From: Agapanthus africanus
Lineage: Eukaryota > Streptophyta > Magnoliopsida > Asparagales > Amaryllidaceae
DNA: 64,000 nucleotides
Assembly: GCA_030015575.1 (NCBI GenBank)
Contig: CM057342.1
Span: 261,292,867 to 261,356,866 of the forward strand
Reading direction: 5' to 3'
Under the pieces are notes generated by a model. That model searched no databases, had not been told where the DNA came from, and saw nothing but the letters and a program-made list of their open reading frames with translations. A program made the position numbers and the translations under genes. Of the stretch, positions 35,469 to 48,751 are shown piece by piece (position 1 is the first letter of the stretch; each line of letters starts with the position of its first letter).

Positions 35469-38290
35469 ACTTTGTCACGACCCGAAATGGCACGTGACTG
35501 GCACTTGAATCATGTGAAGTCTATACGACCACACCTAATTCAAGTAAGCCAAAAGCCCAGAAATCTAAACCATTTTAAAGAGAAAGTGAAGGAAAACTTG
35601 TTTTGAAGCAAGTGGTTTTAATAAAATAAGTGGCATTAAACATTTTAAAGCAACAACATATTTTCCCAAAAATTTCGGCAGAGTCTCCTTTGTAAATACT
35701 GACCCCAAACAGGTACAAACATGCATAATATACAAAATGAATAAAGGCATCCCCAAGCGGGAGCTAACTCTTCGCCAATTGGCTGAAACAACTACGCATG
35801 CAATATAATATACAACGCCGAAGGGCGAGGATCAAAACACTGAAGAAAAACCAACATTCTCAAGAAAACTAGAGAAAAATCATAATAATACAAGCGCGCG
35901 ACTCTAAGGTCGAAAGAATATACAACTGGTCTTCTAAGTCTATCAATATACAAGTCAGGTTGATGGAGTTTACTAGATACAACTGAGTAAATATAAGTTC
36001 AACGGTAGTCACGATATAAGTGAACCCACCTACCCAAGCAATCACCCGGAATGAAGTAGTGTGCCAGCAAAGCTGCCAAGGAAACCTGTACGGCAAAACC
36101 TGCAAGAAACTGTGGCACAACGGGGGTGGAGTTGCTAACTCGTGAGTAGAACACATCACTGAGCAGAAATCGCATGTATGACTCTCTCCTAGGTCACACA
36201 ATAATATCCTCATAGAATATAACCCTTAAACATCTAAACATAAGTGTAATAACAAATGCTCGTGTCAGTGCCTCAGGTAGCAACATGTCACATATATGAT
36301 GTACGGATGCACTAAAACTGAAAGCAGAATACATCATGAATGAGAAAACTGGTTCCTTATCTCAGGGAGATTTTTGTATAAAAAAACGAAATATCATCAA
36401 TGAAATCAACAGAGAATCCGTGTCCAGCACCGACATAAAACATATATCTCAATATCTCAATATCTCGGGCTCCGGCAATTCGGACTGGCCCATATCATAA
36501 AATCTCAATATCTCGGGCTCCGGCAATCCGGACTGGCCCCGGTCTCTGGCAATCCGGACTGGCCCCTATCATCAAATCCCATAACTATGTCGGTATCCTC
36601 CGGATATCCGCCGGGTCATAAATAACCGGTCGGTAGTGCTCCCCTACCGGGCTCAACGCCATCATCTGCGACCATCTTGCCCCGGGGTACCGCACCGAGT
36701 CCACCATGCACCCGCAGACGGTTCATCCTCCTCCTCGAATCGGGTGTAAGATATCGCTCAAGAGCCGAGAAAACTCATGGTAGACACATCTCACATTATA
36801 TCACGAGAAAACCGCAATTTTCTATCTTTTAGAAATAAAAATGAGTTTATAAAATTCTTGCGGTTTCTCCAAATCCAGAAATCTCATGGAAAATCCGAAA
36901 TCTCAAACTCGAGAATAAATAAACAGTGAATTACCGGCATAAAGCCCCAAAATATTTCATGACAAATAAACGTATAAATGCATGAAGTATCTCAGTAATA
37001 AATGCAATATCTAAACTAGCATATGAAAGCAAGCGTACTAGTATTATGTCGAAACTACCAGCTAGCAATTTATACCAACGAAGTAGTGTTTTCTAATGTG
37101 TACGTGACATGAAAATTACCGAAGATGATGTGTGTGATCCGGCAAGCAAGTGTACGTGGAGCATACGCATCATCGGTAATGGTGCTGGTGTCCTAACAAC
37201 AGGGTCATAATAACTAAGGAAAACACAGGTATAAGCATACAATGCGATAAGAACAACATGAATATACGGAAAAAAGGTGTAGTAACCGCAACATATAAGC
37301 ATATACATTTATATATACGAGTCATACGGTTTTGGCATTTGAAATAGCACGAATCGTGGTTTTTTAGAAAATAGGGCTACGGTGCTTTTAAGAAAAGGTA
37401 CGTCCTTTGAAAAATCCGTAATATCCCTTGGATTGTCTTTAAAGATACTCATGATTCGTTAGTTTGAAAAATAAGTATGACTCGAACCCAGTCTAACATA
37501 TACCTAATAAACTACGGGACTAAACCAAGAGACTAATCGAAAGGATAAGGAAATACACCTAAAATCCGAGTCGATATATCTAGTAGTCGGTGATCCCGCC
37601 TCAATAGTGTCACGTACGATAAAATATATACAATACGACATTCTCGAGTCAAGAGTGCGGATCAATCATCACATTTATACATCGTACGGTAAAAATCCAT
37701 CGTACGGCATCCCAAATCGGGGTACGGGTCAAATATCACATATACCTCATTATTCATCTGGTATCATTATCATCATATCCTGAATTAGGGGTACCGTTCT
37801 AAGTCTAGAACATACCAATATCATCAAACATCTATCCGCGTGTGAATAAAACACATCGCCCATCGATCCGCTATAATATCATGTCGTAGCTCATAACACG
37901 ACCCAAATCACATAACCGATCTCACGGCATCATGCCCGATCATATCGACTCTCTCCTCCGAGTACAATATACTATCCTCATCACCCGTGTATATGTATAT
38001 GTATATATATATATCAACACGTCCACACACACACACACACATATATATATATACATATATCATATACACCAAAAACATATCACGTGTATGCATGTGTGTG
38101 TGTATACCTTTACTCTAGGGTTTCGCAACTAAGAACTAACTAAAAGCACTATCCTCCAATTACACTAAACTAACCCATGATCTCCTAGAGCCGCTCTTGC
38201 TAATTATCCACGCATCACAATACCCATAATTATATATATATAACGTATTCACATACTACACTACGAAACTGCGGGGGTGCTATACGCCAT

Positions 38291-41200
38291 TGTAACGACC
38301 CCAATATTACTATACCTTCGTGTTTTCTTTCTTTAGTAAAATATTGTATTTATTTATTCTTAGTATTTTTCCGTATATTTTGTTTTCGATTAAATATATT
38401 ATTTTATTATTCCATCTATTTTTCCCAAACCCATTTGTTTAAACTAAATCTTAACCTATTCAAAATTAAATGTAAGACCTGACCCAACCCATAACCCAAA
38501 TCCAATCTCATTTTCATTTTCTTTTATAAAAGTATGAGCCCAAAAGCCCACTTTCTTTTCAAGCAACAGCATATATTTAATTCTAATTAAATATGTGCAT
38601 GAACAACCTTGTAGCACATTGGTTAAGTCCTTGCATTTTTATTCCATAAGTCACATATTCAAATCTCCATTCTTGCAATTATTATTTTTTTTATCAATTT
38701 TTATTATTCTTATAACCTATAAATGAGACTTTTCATTTCATCTTCTTTTTAACTCCCAAAATAATTAGAATGGTTATGAGCCATGATTTATTAGAATTAT
38801 GGTGGCAATAAACTTTTTTATATCTCACTCCTCTTTCTTTTCATCATCACACCTTTTTATCATTTCACATATCTCTCTTCATCTAAATTCCCCGAAGAAG
38901 AATATGAAGAAATTCTCAAGAAAGTCTTGCTAGAAACGCGAGACTATCGGCGGATAAACAAGCCCGGTGACAATACCGGCTTGTATATGTAAGTCCCTTC
39001 TCTCTTTCCCTCCCTCCATCTGCTTCTTTCTATATTTCTCTTGTCATATCGCCATGAAAAACTTCCCTCATCATATCATAGTCTCTAAATAATTAATTAA
39101 ATGGATACATATATAAATAATGAACACACACAAACATACACATATATAGTTTGTAAAGTCTTTTTCATTACTCTCAATCCATATGTTAAGATTGCATAGT
39201 AACCAATTAGGATTGCATCGTTTATTTTTGTATTTTAAATTACTTTATTCAAATTTTGTTAAAGAAAATGAAGTTACGAATAAATACCATGGTTTTCCTC
39301 ATTCTCACATATGACATATCAATACCTTTACTTTTAAAATAATTTTTAGAAATTAATTTTTACTTCTGGAAATTCTAGGAAATTTACATATGATAGAATA
39401 TATTATTTTGTACATGCTGTAAAAATTTTAGATCCAATCGCTTAACGGTTTAGGAATTATATCATTTTTATTCACTGTTCGTAAAACTGAAAACTGCAGT
39501 TATCGGTCAATTTCTAGGACACATAACTTGGTATATCGATGTCCAAATTGAACAAACTCAAGTATTTTAGATATCTACATCAAAATATCTATATTTTATT
39601 ATTTTTAAGTTTTTACTGAAAATTAACGTAAAATATAGAAAACCGCGTTACAATATTAAGCGACGAATCTGAACAGAATCTGTCCTGATTCGCACACTAT
39701 TTTCAATAGGACATAACTCGAACTCCCGATGTCCGTTCGTGACAAAATTTAGATGTGTAGATGCATAATTTATAGAACTATAATTTCCTGTATATTATAT
39801 TACTTAAAAATGCATGAAACAACTCAATATAGGCTTTGCAATATAACATATAGTTGCTATCCAGAAATCTGAATTTCTATTTTAAATGCTGATATTAAAA
39901 CGATCATAACTAGAGCTTCAGAAATCCAAATCATTTGAATCTTGGTGTTTTGGATAAGTACTTAGAAATACCTACAATTTTCTATTAATCTTCGTAATCT
40001 GAAACCTGATGAAAATTAACTCAAACTGCGTTTTAAAAATGTGTGACGATGCTGAGCAGGTTCTGATCTGTTTTGCGCGATGATACGAAAACATGTATAT
40101 CTCCCAAACCGGTAGTCGTATTTAGGTGAGACTGGAGCTCACGTGTGTATAACACTTAAGCCTATGTTTTTTTATATTCTTATTTCAAATGACTTGATTA
40201 ACTAGTTGTACATATCACATATTTACAATATTGTTTTGGACGTTACTTGTATACTTATCTCATATCATGTTCTGTGATTGTTTATTTATGTTTATTTATA
40301 TGACTTGTGATTAAATCATTACATGCTAGAATTGACTTGATCTTGACAGTACTCAATCATGAATACTTGAACCCAATATGTACACTTGAACCAACTTGAC
40401 TCGAACCATAAATACAATTAGCATGACTTGCACTTGACATGACTACATGAACTCAATCTTGAAAACTTGATATCATATATCACCTTTTGTATTCATAGAT
40501 TCGATCAAGACTCAAAACATTAATCATAGACTTATATACACGGGGTGTTAGGGTAGTTTGAGTATGAATCCAACAGAATCTCATGAGTCCCATTAATACA
40601 AATCATGTTGCTGTGGTACCGGGCTGAAACGGTACAAATCATGTTGCTGTGGTACCGGGCTGAAACGGTACAAATCACGAATACACGAATGAGGGCCCGT
40701 GTTTCCAAGCCCCTGGATGATAGCCTGCTGGGTTTGGAATACTTCAATAACAATTGAAGTCCCTCTATTTTAGGCCCGTGATTCCTTGCCCCTGGACGAT
40801 AGCCTTGGGTTCGAGAATACTCTTGAGATTGGTTGACATTCACACTTGAACTCACGTTAGTTAATTTTACCCTTTTAGAGACCTTTTAGGACACTTGCAT
40901 TCACTTCATGTTCATTATACCTACACTCCACGGTCATGCTATACTTGTTTACTATGCTTATGTTATATTGCCATTCTTACATAGTTGTCATTAACATTAT
41001 CATGTTTTACTTGTTCATATTTTATTTCCATTCATACTATATCACATGTCACCTTGCAAATTCATTTATATACTTTCACATCTCACCTTTCTTGGGGACT
41101 TACCGAGTTCAAGTTCGCTGACGGGCATTCCATCCATCCTTCTTTCTTTCTTGGAATGTTCGTCAGGTAACATTGAGACAGAGAATATAGAAGTGGTCGA

Positions 41201-41513
41201 AAAAGAGTACAACCAGTTCGTATCACAAACAGATGTATAGTTTCATTCAGCTTTTCATTTTATTTCACCTTATTTATGTATGCCTCCTTTTTAAGGCTTT
41301 TCATGTTATATATCTTGTATTCAGATATTTTGTCTAGTATGAATCATGAATGTAATAAATCAGAGTTGGATTTCATTTTTTTGTTTGTTCTTGTTACTTT
41401 ATGTTGCTTATAGACGCTTAGCGTATTTATTTCGAGAAATGGCCTTCTCGGAATAAATACGTCACGGGCTTGCCACGTTATCGTTTCCATCCACTGGGAA
41501 GCGGGGCGTGACA
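38291..41513 (+). mobile_element. Solo LTR G (3,223 bp), a second chromovirus-like family
   Basis: Starts TGTAACGACCCC, ends GGGGCGTGACA, flanked by GCCAT on both sides (38286-38290, 41514-41518). LTR1 shows the empty site. Orientation is inferred by analogy with LTR E. It contains a hairpin (38958-38984), two 36-bp tandem units at 40597-40668 and a looser ~78-bp-spaced repeat starting near 40694 and 40772. Much of the rest is A/T-rich with no gene visible. Confidence 0.93.
40597..40668 (+). repeat. 36-bp tandem repeat in solo LTR G
   Basis: Two identical units, each starting TACAAATCATGTTGC, followed by the start of a third (TACAAATCACG). Confidence 0.9.
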
Positions 41514-43774
41514 GCCATCCACCCGACTTCCCCCGTAAATACACATCTACTCATCTTGATCCTTACTTGCCGAAGTCGGTGTCGTCATGCTCTTTCTTAT
41601 TATCCAAAGTCCATGTGAAGGTGACTACATATAAACACATAGCATCGTAAACAAGAATCGCATATGGAAACTAAAACGGCACACGAAACCCACATAGGTT
41701 AAAACCTATGGTCTACGCATACAAGAATAATCAAACAACACCCAATATCGACGTACAAACGTCAAGTGACCGAGATAAAACACAATACCAAAACTAAAGT
41801 CATTAAAAAGTCACAAAACCAAAACAGCAACTCAAGAAAACATCTCCAGATTTTGTTCCAGGTAAAATTAGCCAATTCTGCATATGGGGTAGGTCTAATT
41901 TGCCTAAAATGGAGCCATGGACCAAGCACGAGGCGATTCCATCATACCAAGGCCGCAATTTGCGGCCAAAACTTGATTATTTGCAGCCACGGTAAAGGGT
42001 TAGGGTCTCGGGTCATGGGTATAGCTTCTAGGTTGCTTGCACACCTCTCAGTAATTGCTACTTTACTTATAGAGCCCCCGGGTGATAGCAGATCTCAAAA
42101 CAACATCACAATTCCTACACAAATCAGATATCGGGGATTTCTAAGTTTGTGAATTGGGGTTTTAGTCTCATGTTAGGTCCAGGTTTATGACATTAGAGGG
42201 TTATAATCAACAATTACACTCAATTACACCATCACAACTCATGAAACAATCAAAACCTCATCTTGGAATTTTCAAACCTCACTAAACCTCAATTAATCAC
42301 TTCTAAACTAATGTAGATGCTAAAGGATATGAATTACTACTCTAATGATGAAGGAAATACCTCATTTGGCAACTCAAGAATTTTCTTGAGTTGCCCCAAG
42401 TGCCCAAAATCTTGTCTTGATCCCACCATGGTCTATGTGAGGAGCTTGTGCATATTTTTTGTGAAGGGGATGCAAGGATTTAATGTGGAAATTGGGGTGT
42501 TGTGAGGAGGTAGAGGGGTGGAGGAGAGAGGGCAGCCATGAGAGGAGAAGAGGAGTGGATGATGAAGATGAAGTGAAGATAACAAAATGAGCCATGGTCA
42601 ATTGACCCCTCACCCTCTCTCTCTCTCTCATTGCCCATGCTTCCACCATGCCTCCATGTCACCTTTTAAAATTCTTTTTCCTTTTTTATTTTTATTTTCC
42701 TTTTATATTTTCAACACAAACAAAAACCAAATAATAAAAGATACAAGCATGGTTTTTCAATCAAATTAAGAATTGTAACAAGTGTTAGCAATATGACATG
42801 GTGTATGTCACATGCAAAAATCAAGCTTAATACGCGATTAGTGATAATTAATTAAGCTTAGGCATAAACTTGTATATAATCAATTGTATAAAATTTATAA
42901 AGTGTCTAAATCATATAATATTCTTTCAAAATCAACATTCAAATGTAATTTTCCAATATTTCCCAATTTATCGGTATTTAATTATACCATATCATTTAAA
43001 ACCAGTCTCCATACTTTAAAATATCTCTAATATTTATTATTCCATTATATAAATTCCCAAAAATAATATTTTATATTTCTGAAATGTTACAGTCTTCCCC
43101 CCTTAAATAAATTCGGTCCCCGGATTTAAATTTAAACCCCTCAAATACTAAAACATTTCAGTAAAATGATCAAGTCGCCGGGGCACCGAAATCAATAATA
43201 CTTAAAACACATCTCAGCGCAATGCATGCGCATGAAGAACGAGTATATAACTCAAAATCAAAACTCCGTCAAGCATCCCGCAATCATTGGAGTTATGGTG
43301 AAGATACCAATGTCAAAGTCCAGTACGAAAACCAATATGATATACATCAAAACTATAGCATGAACATAGTACGCATCGTTGTAAACTCGTCAAAACATCT
43401 GAAAATAAATGCATGCCGGATCTTTTTTAAGTCACTGTGCGATACGCGTAACATGGCACAAGTAGCGGACGTTTATTGTAAGGAAATAATTATCTATATA
43501 TATATCCTTCGTTTAACATACACGCCCCGCCATTTTGAAAATAATTTAGAAGGGTTTCCTTTTGTAAAATGTTTCGTGTCATCTCGGACACATAGGAAAA
43601 TATTGAGACTGTAGCTCCTCCTTGGAAATCCATTAGATAACTATCGATACATGCAAAAACATATTCAGGTACTGTACTCTGACTAGTCCTGCTCAGTTAC
43701 TATACCAAATAGTAAATATCATAAAACATACTGCTCCAAGAGAAACCAATCCCAAAATGTGTATAAGAATTCCA

Positions 43775-44266
43775 CGTGCGTCTGGTGCGCACGGAAATCG
43801 AAATCAATGAATGTGCCATACATGTGCACAGAAACAATCTAAGTGCAACGGGTGTGCACGAAAACACCTGTCAAGGGCAACGAGTGTGCCTGACAATAAA
43901 ATCAGGTGCATCTGATATGCATGAAGAATCCCGATTTAGTGCATCTGGTGTGCACCAAAATCGCATCAAGCGCGCCAAGTATGCGCAGGAATCCAAATCA
44001 AGTGCACAAGGTGCACGAAAACAAATATCGAATAGCACAATCGAAATCGACGGCATACAACATACCTCAATCCAAATCAGGTATACCGTGGTACAAAACC
44101 TCACAACCACGTGCATCAGCGTGCACAAAAGTCGAATCGAAGTACTAAAAGTGCATGAAAACTACACTGAAGGCACAAGTCAAATCACATACATGCCATA
44201 GGCATGAAATCAAAATCAAACATCTCGAACGACATCAAATCGAAATCGAGTGCAACTGTGGTGCAC
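43775..44266 (-). repeat. Hairpin array in INT2
   Basis: The counterpart of 33281-33775. The differences from INT1 fall both in loops and in stems. Some restore pairing (TGCGC for TGCAC near 43981), some replace a pair by a wobble (GTGC near 44151), and at least one breaks a pair (GGCAT near 44052). Confidence 0.8.
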
Positions 44267-45948
44267 GAAAACTCAATCATGTAAATAAATCGCCTAAATA
44301 CCGAAATCCAAATGATGGACACATGATCTTCGAATCACCAAGTCGCAATTCGTAAACACTGTCGTCGATATATCCTTCCTTCAAAGTCGAGAAGGTGTCG
44401 GTGCATCCAAAGCTAGCAGAGCAAGATATCTCCTTGCTTCCTGTTCATGGTCTGGCGCCTTGTGCCCTATGGCTCTCGTCTCTCATTGCGGATTGCCAGT
44501 TACATAACTCCCCGGCTCAACGGCCCAATATAGAAATGACGACGGAACCAGTTCCGCTCTGGCACATCCTCTAAAGATCTCTGGCCAACTATCATGGTCA
44601 CTCATAACATGTCTCGTCGATGATGCCAAACTCTGGCCTACTGGGTGTGCGTAATACGACCGACCCTGGGTCCAAATCTCCTCGTGTAGTATTCCAAAAA
44701 GATTCTGTCGGGTCTCTCCCAAATCTCGTTTCTGTCGAACTGCCCGGAAGTTATCACCCTTTACTAAATCCATTTCTTGTCCCGGAACAGCTGCGAACTC
44801 ATCACTACTTCTTCTAAAAGATATATCCATATTCAACGCCTCTGCATGCGTATCACATCTCTGATGTCAACGGAGCGGAACATCGTCTCGTCAAAATCTC
44901 ATACGAACCTCTTACTCCACTTTTCTCTAATGTCGACTGATTCGGACTCGTCTCTTCGTAGCTATATGGACCGCGCTACAAACGGCTATACTCATATCTA
45001 GAGTCTCCCTTTTGAAACTACGAACTCGACAGCTCAAAATCTTGTGATAGGTATCTGGCCAACTACGCCCTCGGAAACTATTCCAATTCGTCGGAGGAAC
45101 ACTCTTCCTTCGTCCGTTTTCTATCAACTCTCAACATGCCTGTGTGAAGTCTTCTCTAGCTAAAATTAATCAATATGATGACCTCACATCGGGGTATGCA
45201 ACGAACCACATGTCCTAGTCATTCATCATAGGTGACTAGCGATCTTCTATCATATCCCTAAGTACAAACTCGTGCTGCAATAGCTTCAAACATCTGGGGC
45301 GATATCTTGTCAGTCGCAGCAACAACTGGATCATTTGTCCGCACGCTAAATAATGCCTCAATTCTCAAGAATAAACGGTGCATTGACGGTCATCACATTC
45401 TAGCCGGCCTCTAGCAGTGGCCCAAACTCTGGTGCTGATCTGAACGTTCGAGAAATCTTAGTAAAAACAATTCATCAAAATGGTCATGTCGCGAAAAACA
45501 CAATAAAACGACACATCTATGCAATCGTGTGTCACCGGAATTACGCCCTGGTCAGTCCTCGTCCAAGACGAGCTCATGCTGACCGCAACTCTAGCCGCAG
45601 CTCTCTCTCTGCCGTGTAACCGTGGTAACAGAAACCACAAACCGATATCGATGAGGATAGATCAAATGAAAGAATAAAATACGGTGCAATGAAATGTACA
45701 TCCTAAGGCTTCTTAAGAGGAGTAGCATATCGTAAATATGACGTAGAACATACACACAGTGCGTCACTCTACTTAAGTCACATACTCCATCAACCAAGGT
45801 CAACCTATACGACGAAAGTTCGGGTCTAATACCCCCTCGACCATGTCTAAGTTCCGTAAGGTCAAGCCTAGGTTCCGAATATATATATATATACACGCCC
45901 TAGACTCCGCATAGTCAAACCTAGACTCGAACTAAGGTTAAATCTAGC

Positions 45949-45960
45949 GCTCTGATACCA
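45949..45960 (-). other. Primer binding site between INT2 and LTR3
   Basis: The minus strand reads TGGTATCAGAGC, four bases from LTR3. Confidence 0.9.
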
Positions 45961-48746
45961 ACTTTGTCACGACCCGAAATGGCACGTGACCGGCACTTGA
46001 ATCATGTGAAGTCTATAGGATCACACCTAATTCAAGTAAGCCAAAAGCCCAGAAATCTAAACCATTTTAAAGAGAAAGTGAAGGAAAACTTGTTTTAAAG
46101 CAAGTGGTTTTAATAAAATAAGTGGCATTAAACATTTTAAAGCAACATCATATTTTCCCGAAAATTTCGGCAGAGTCTCCTTTGTAAATACTGGCCCCAA
46201 ACAGGAATAAACATTCATAATATACAAAAGGAATAAAGGCATCCCCAAGCGGAAGCTAGCTCTTCGCCAATTGGCGGATACAACCACGCATGCAATATAA
46301 TATACAACGCCGAAAAGCGAGGATCAAAACTCAGAAGAAAAACCAACATCCTCAAGAAAACCAGAGAAAAATCATAATAATACAAGCGCGCGACTCTAAG
46401 GTCGAAAGAATATACAACTGGTCTTCTAAGTCTATCAATATACAAGTCTGGTTGATGGAGTTTACTAGATACAACTGAATAAATATAAGTACAACGGTGG
46501 TAACGATGCAAGTGAACCCACCTACCCAAGCAATTACCCGGAATGAAGTAATGTGCCAGCAAAGAAGTCAAGGAAACCTCTACGACAAAACCTGCAAGAA
46601 ACAGTGGCACAACGGGGGTGAGTTGATAACTCGTGAGTAGAAGACATCACCGAGCAGAAATCGCATGTATGACTCTTTCCTAGGTCATACAATAATATCC
46701 TCATAGAATATAACCCTGAAACATCTAAACATAAGTGTAATAACAAGTGCTCGTGTCAGTGCCTCAGGTAGCAACATGTCACATATATGATGTACGAATG
46801 CACTAAAAATGAAAGCAGAATACATCATGAATGAGAAAACTAGTTCTTTATCTCAGTGAGATTTTTGTATAAAAACTGAAGTATCATCAATGAAATCAAC
46901 AGAGAATCCGTGTCCAGCAACGACACAAAACACATATCTCAATATCTCGGGCTACGGCAATCCGGACTGGCCCATATCATAAAATCTCAATATCTCGGGC
47001 TCCGGCAATCCGGACTGGCCCCGGGCTCCGGCAATCCGGACTGGCCCCTATCATCAAATCTTACGACAACGTCAGTATCCGCCGGATCACAAATAAATGG
47101 TCGGTAGTGCTCCCCTGCCGGGCTCAACGCCATCATCTGCGACCATCTTGCCCCGGGGTACCGCACCGGGTCCACCATGCACCCACAGACGGTTCATCCT
47201 CCTCCTCGAATCGGGTGTATGATATCTCTAAAGAGCCGAGAAAACTCATGGTGGACACATCTCACATCATATCATAAGAAAACAGCAATTTTCTATCTTT
47301 TTGAAATGAAAATGAGTTTATAAAATTCTTGCGGTTTCTCCAAATCCAGAAATCTCATGGAAAATCCGAAATCTCAAACTCGAGAGTAAATAAACAGTGA
47401 ATTACCGGCATAAATCCCCATAATATTTCATGAAAAATGAACGTATAAATGCATGAAGTATCTCAGTAATAAATGTAATATCTAAACTAGCATATGAAAG
47501 CAAGCGTACTAGTATTATGTAAAAACTACCAGCTAGCAATTTATACCAACGAAGTAGTGTTTTCTAATGTGTAAGTGACATGAAAATTACCGATGATGAT
47601 GTGTGTGAGCCGACAAGCAAGTGTATGTGGAGCAAACGCATCATCGGTAATGGTGCTGGTGTCCTGACAACAGGGTCATAATAACTAAGGAAAACACAGG
47701 TATAAGCATACAATGCCATAAGAACAACATGAATATACGGAAAAAGGTGTAGTAACCGCAGCATATAAGCATATACATTTATATATATGAGTCATACGGT
47801 TTTGGCATTTGAAATAGCACGAATCATGGTTTTTAGAAAATAGGGCTACGGTGCTTTTAAGAAAAGGTACGTCCTTTGAAAAATCCGTAATATCCCTCGG
47901 ATTGTCTTTAAAGATACTCATGATTCGTTAGTTTGAAAAATAAGTATGACTCGAATCCAGTCTAACATATACCTAATAAACTACAAGACTAAACCAAGAG
48001 ACTAATCGAAAGGGTAAGGAAATACACCTAAAGTCCGAGTCGATATATCTAGTAGTCGGTGATCCCGCCACACTAGCGTCGCGTACGATAAAATATATAT
48101 AATACGATATTCTCGAGTCAAGAGTGTGGATCATATTTATACATCGTACGGTAAAAATCCATCGTACGGCATCGCAAATCGTTGTACGGGTCAAATATCA
48201 CATATATCTCATTATTCATCTGGTATCATTATCATCATATCCTGAATTAGGGGTACCGTTCTAAGTCTAGAACATACCAATATCATCAAACATCTATCTG
48301 CGTGTGAATAAAACAAATCGCCCATCAATCCGCTATAATATCATGTCGTAGCTCATAGCACGACCCAAATCATATAACCGATCTCACGGCATCTTGCTCG
48401 ATCATATCGACTCTCTCCTCCGAGTACAATATACTATCCTCATCACCCGTGTAAACGTATATGTGTGTGTGTGTTGTGTGTGTGTGTATCAACACGTCCA
48501 CACACACACACACATATATATACATATATCATATACACCAAAAACATATCATATGTGTGCATGTGTTTGTTTGTATACCTTTACTCTAGGGTTTCGCAAC
48601 TAAGAACTAACTAAAAGCACTATCCTCCAATTACACTAAACTAACCCATGATCTCCTAGAGCCGCTCTTGCTAATTATCCACGCATCACAATACCTATAA
48701 TTATATATATAACGTATTCACATACTACACTGCGAAACTGTGGGGG

Positions 48747-48751
48747 TGCTA
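48747..48751. repeat. Target site duplication of element F (left)
   Basis: TGCTA, repeated at 58785-58789. Empty site in LTR1: GGGGGTGCTATACGCC. Confidence 0.95.

Larger units (their letters stand above)
32600..35472 (-). other. Array internal domain INT1 (non-coding)
   Basis: 2,873 bp. The polypurine tract (complement of CTTCCTCCC) lies next to LTR1. The primer site GCTCTGATACCA (minus-strand TGGTATCAGAGC) is at 35457-35468. A 14-unit hairpin array lies at 33281-33775. There are no long frames, and I see no gag, protease, RT, RNase H or integrase motif in any listed frame. Confidence 0.82.
35473..43091 (-). repeat. Array LTR2, interrupted by solo LTR G
   Basis: TGTCACGACCC at 35473 to GTTACA at 43091. 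Without G and its duplicated site it is about 4,391 bp. It carries three TCCGG hairpin repeats (36467-36563), the TA/CA microsatellite (37990-38060) and the same blocks as LTR1. Confidence 0.9.
43092..45964 (-). other. Array internal domain INT2 (non-coding)
   Basis: 2,873 bp, the same length as INT1 and close in sequence. Polypurine tract next to LTR2, primer site at 45949-45960. A 117-codon open frame (44483-44836, minus) is shortened in INT1 and matches nothing I know. Confidence 0.85.

Noticed and set aside
44483-44836. 117-codon open frame in INT2
   Set aside because: INT1 keeps only the C-terminal 79 codons. No motif is recognised and no conservation of reading frame is shown.
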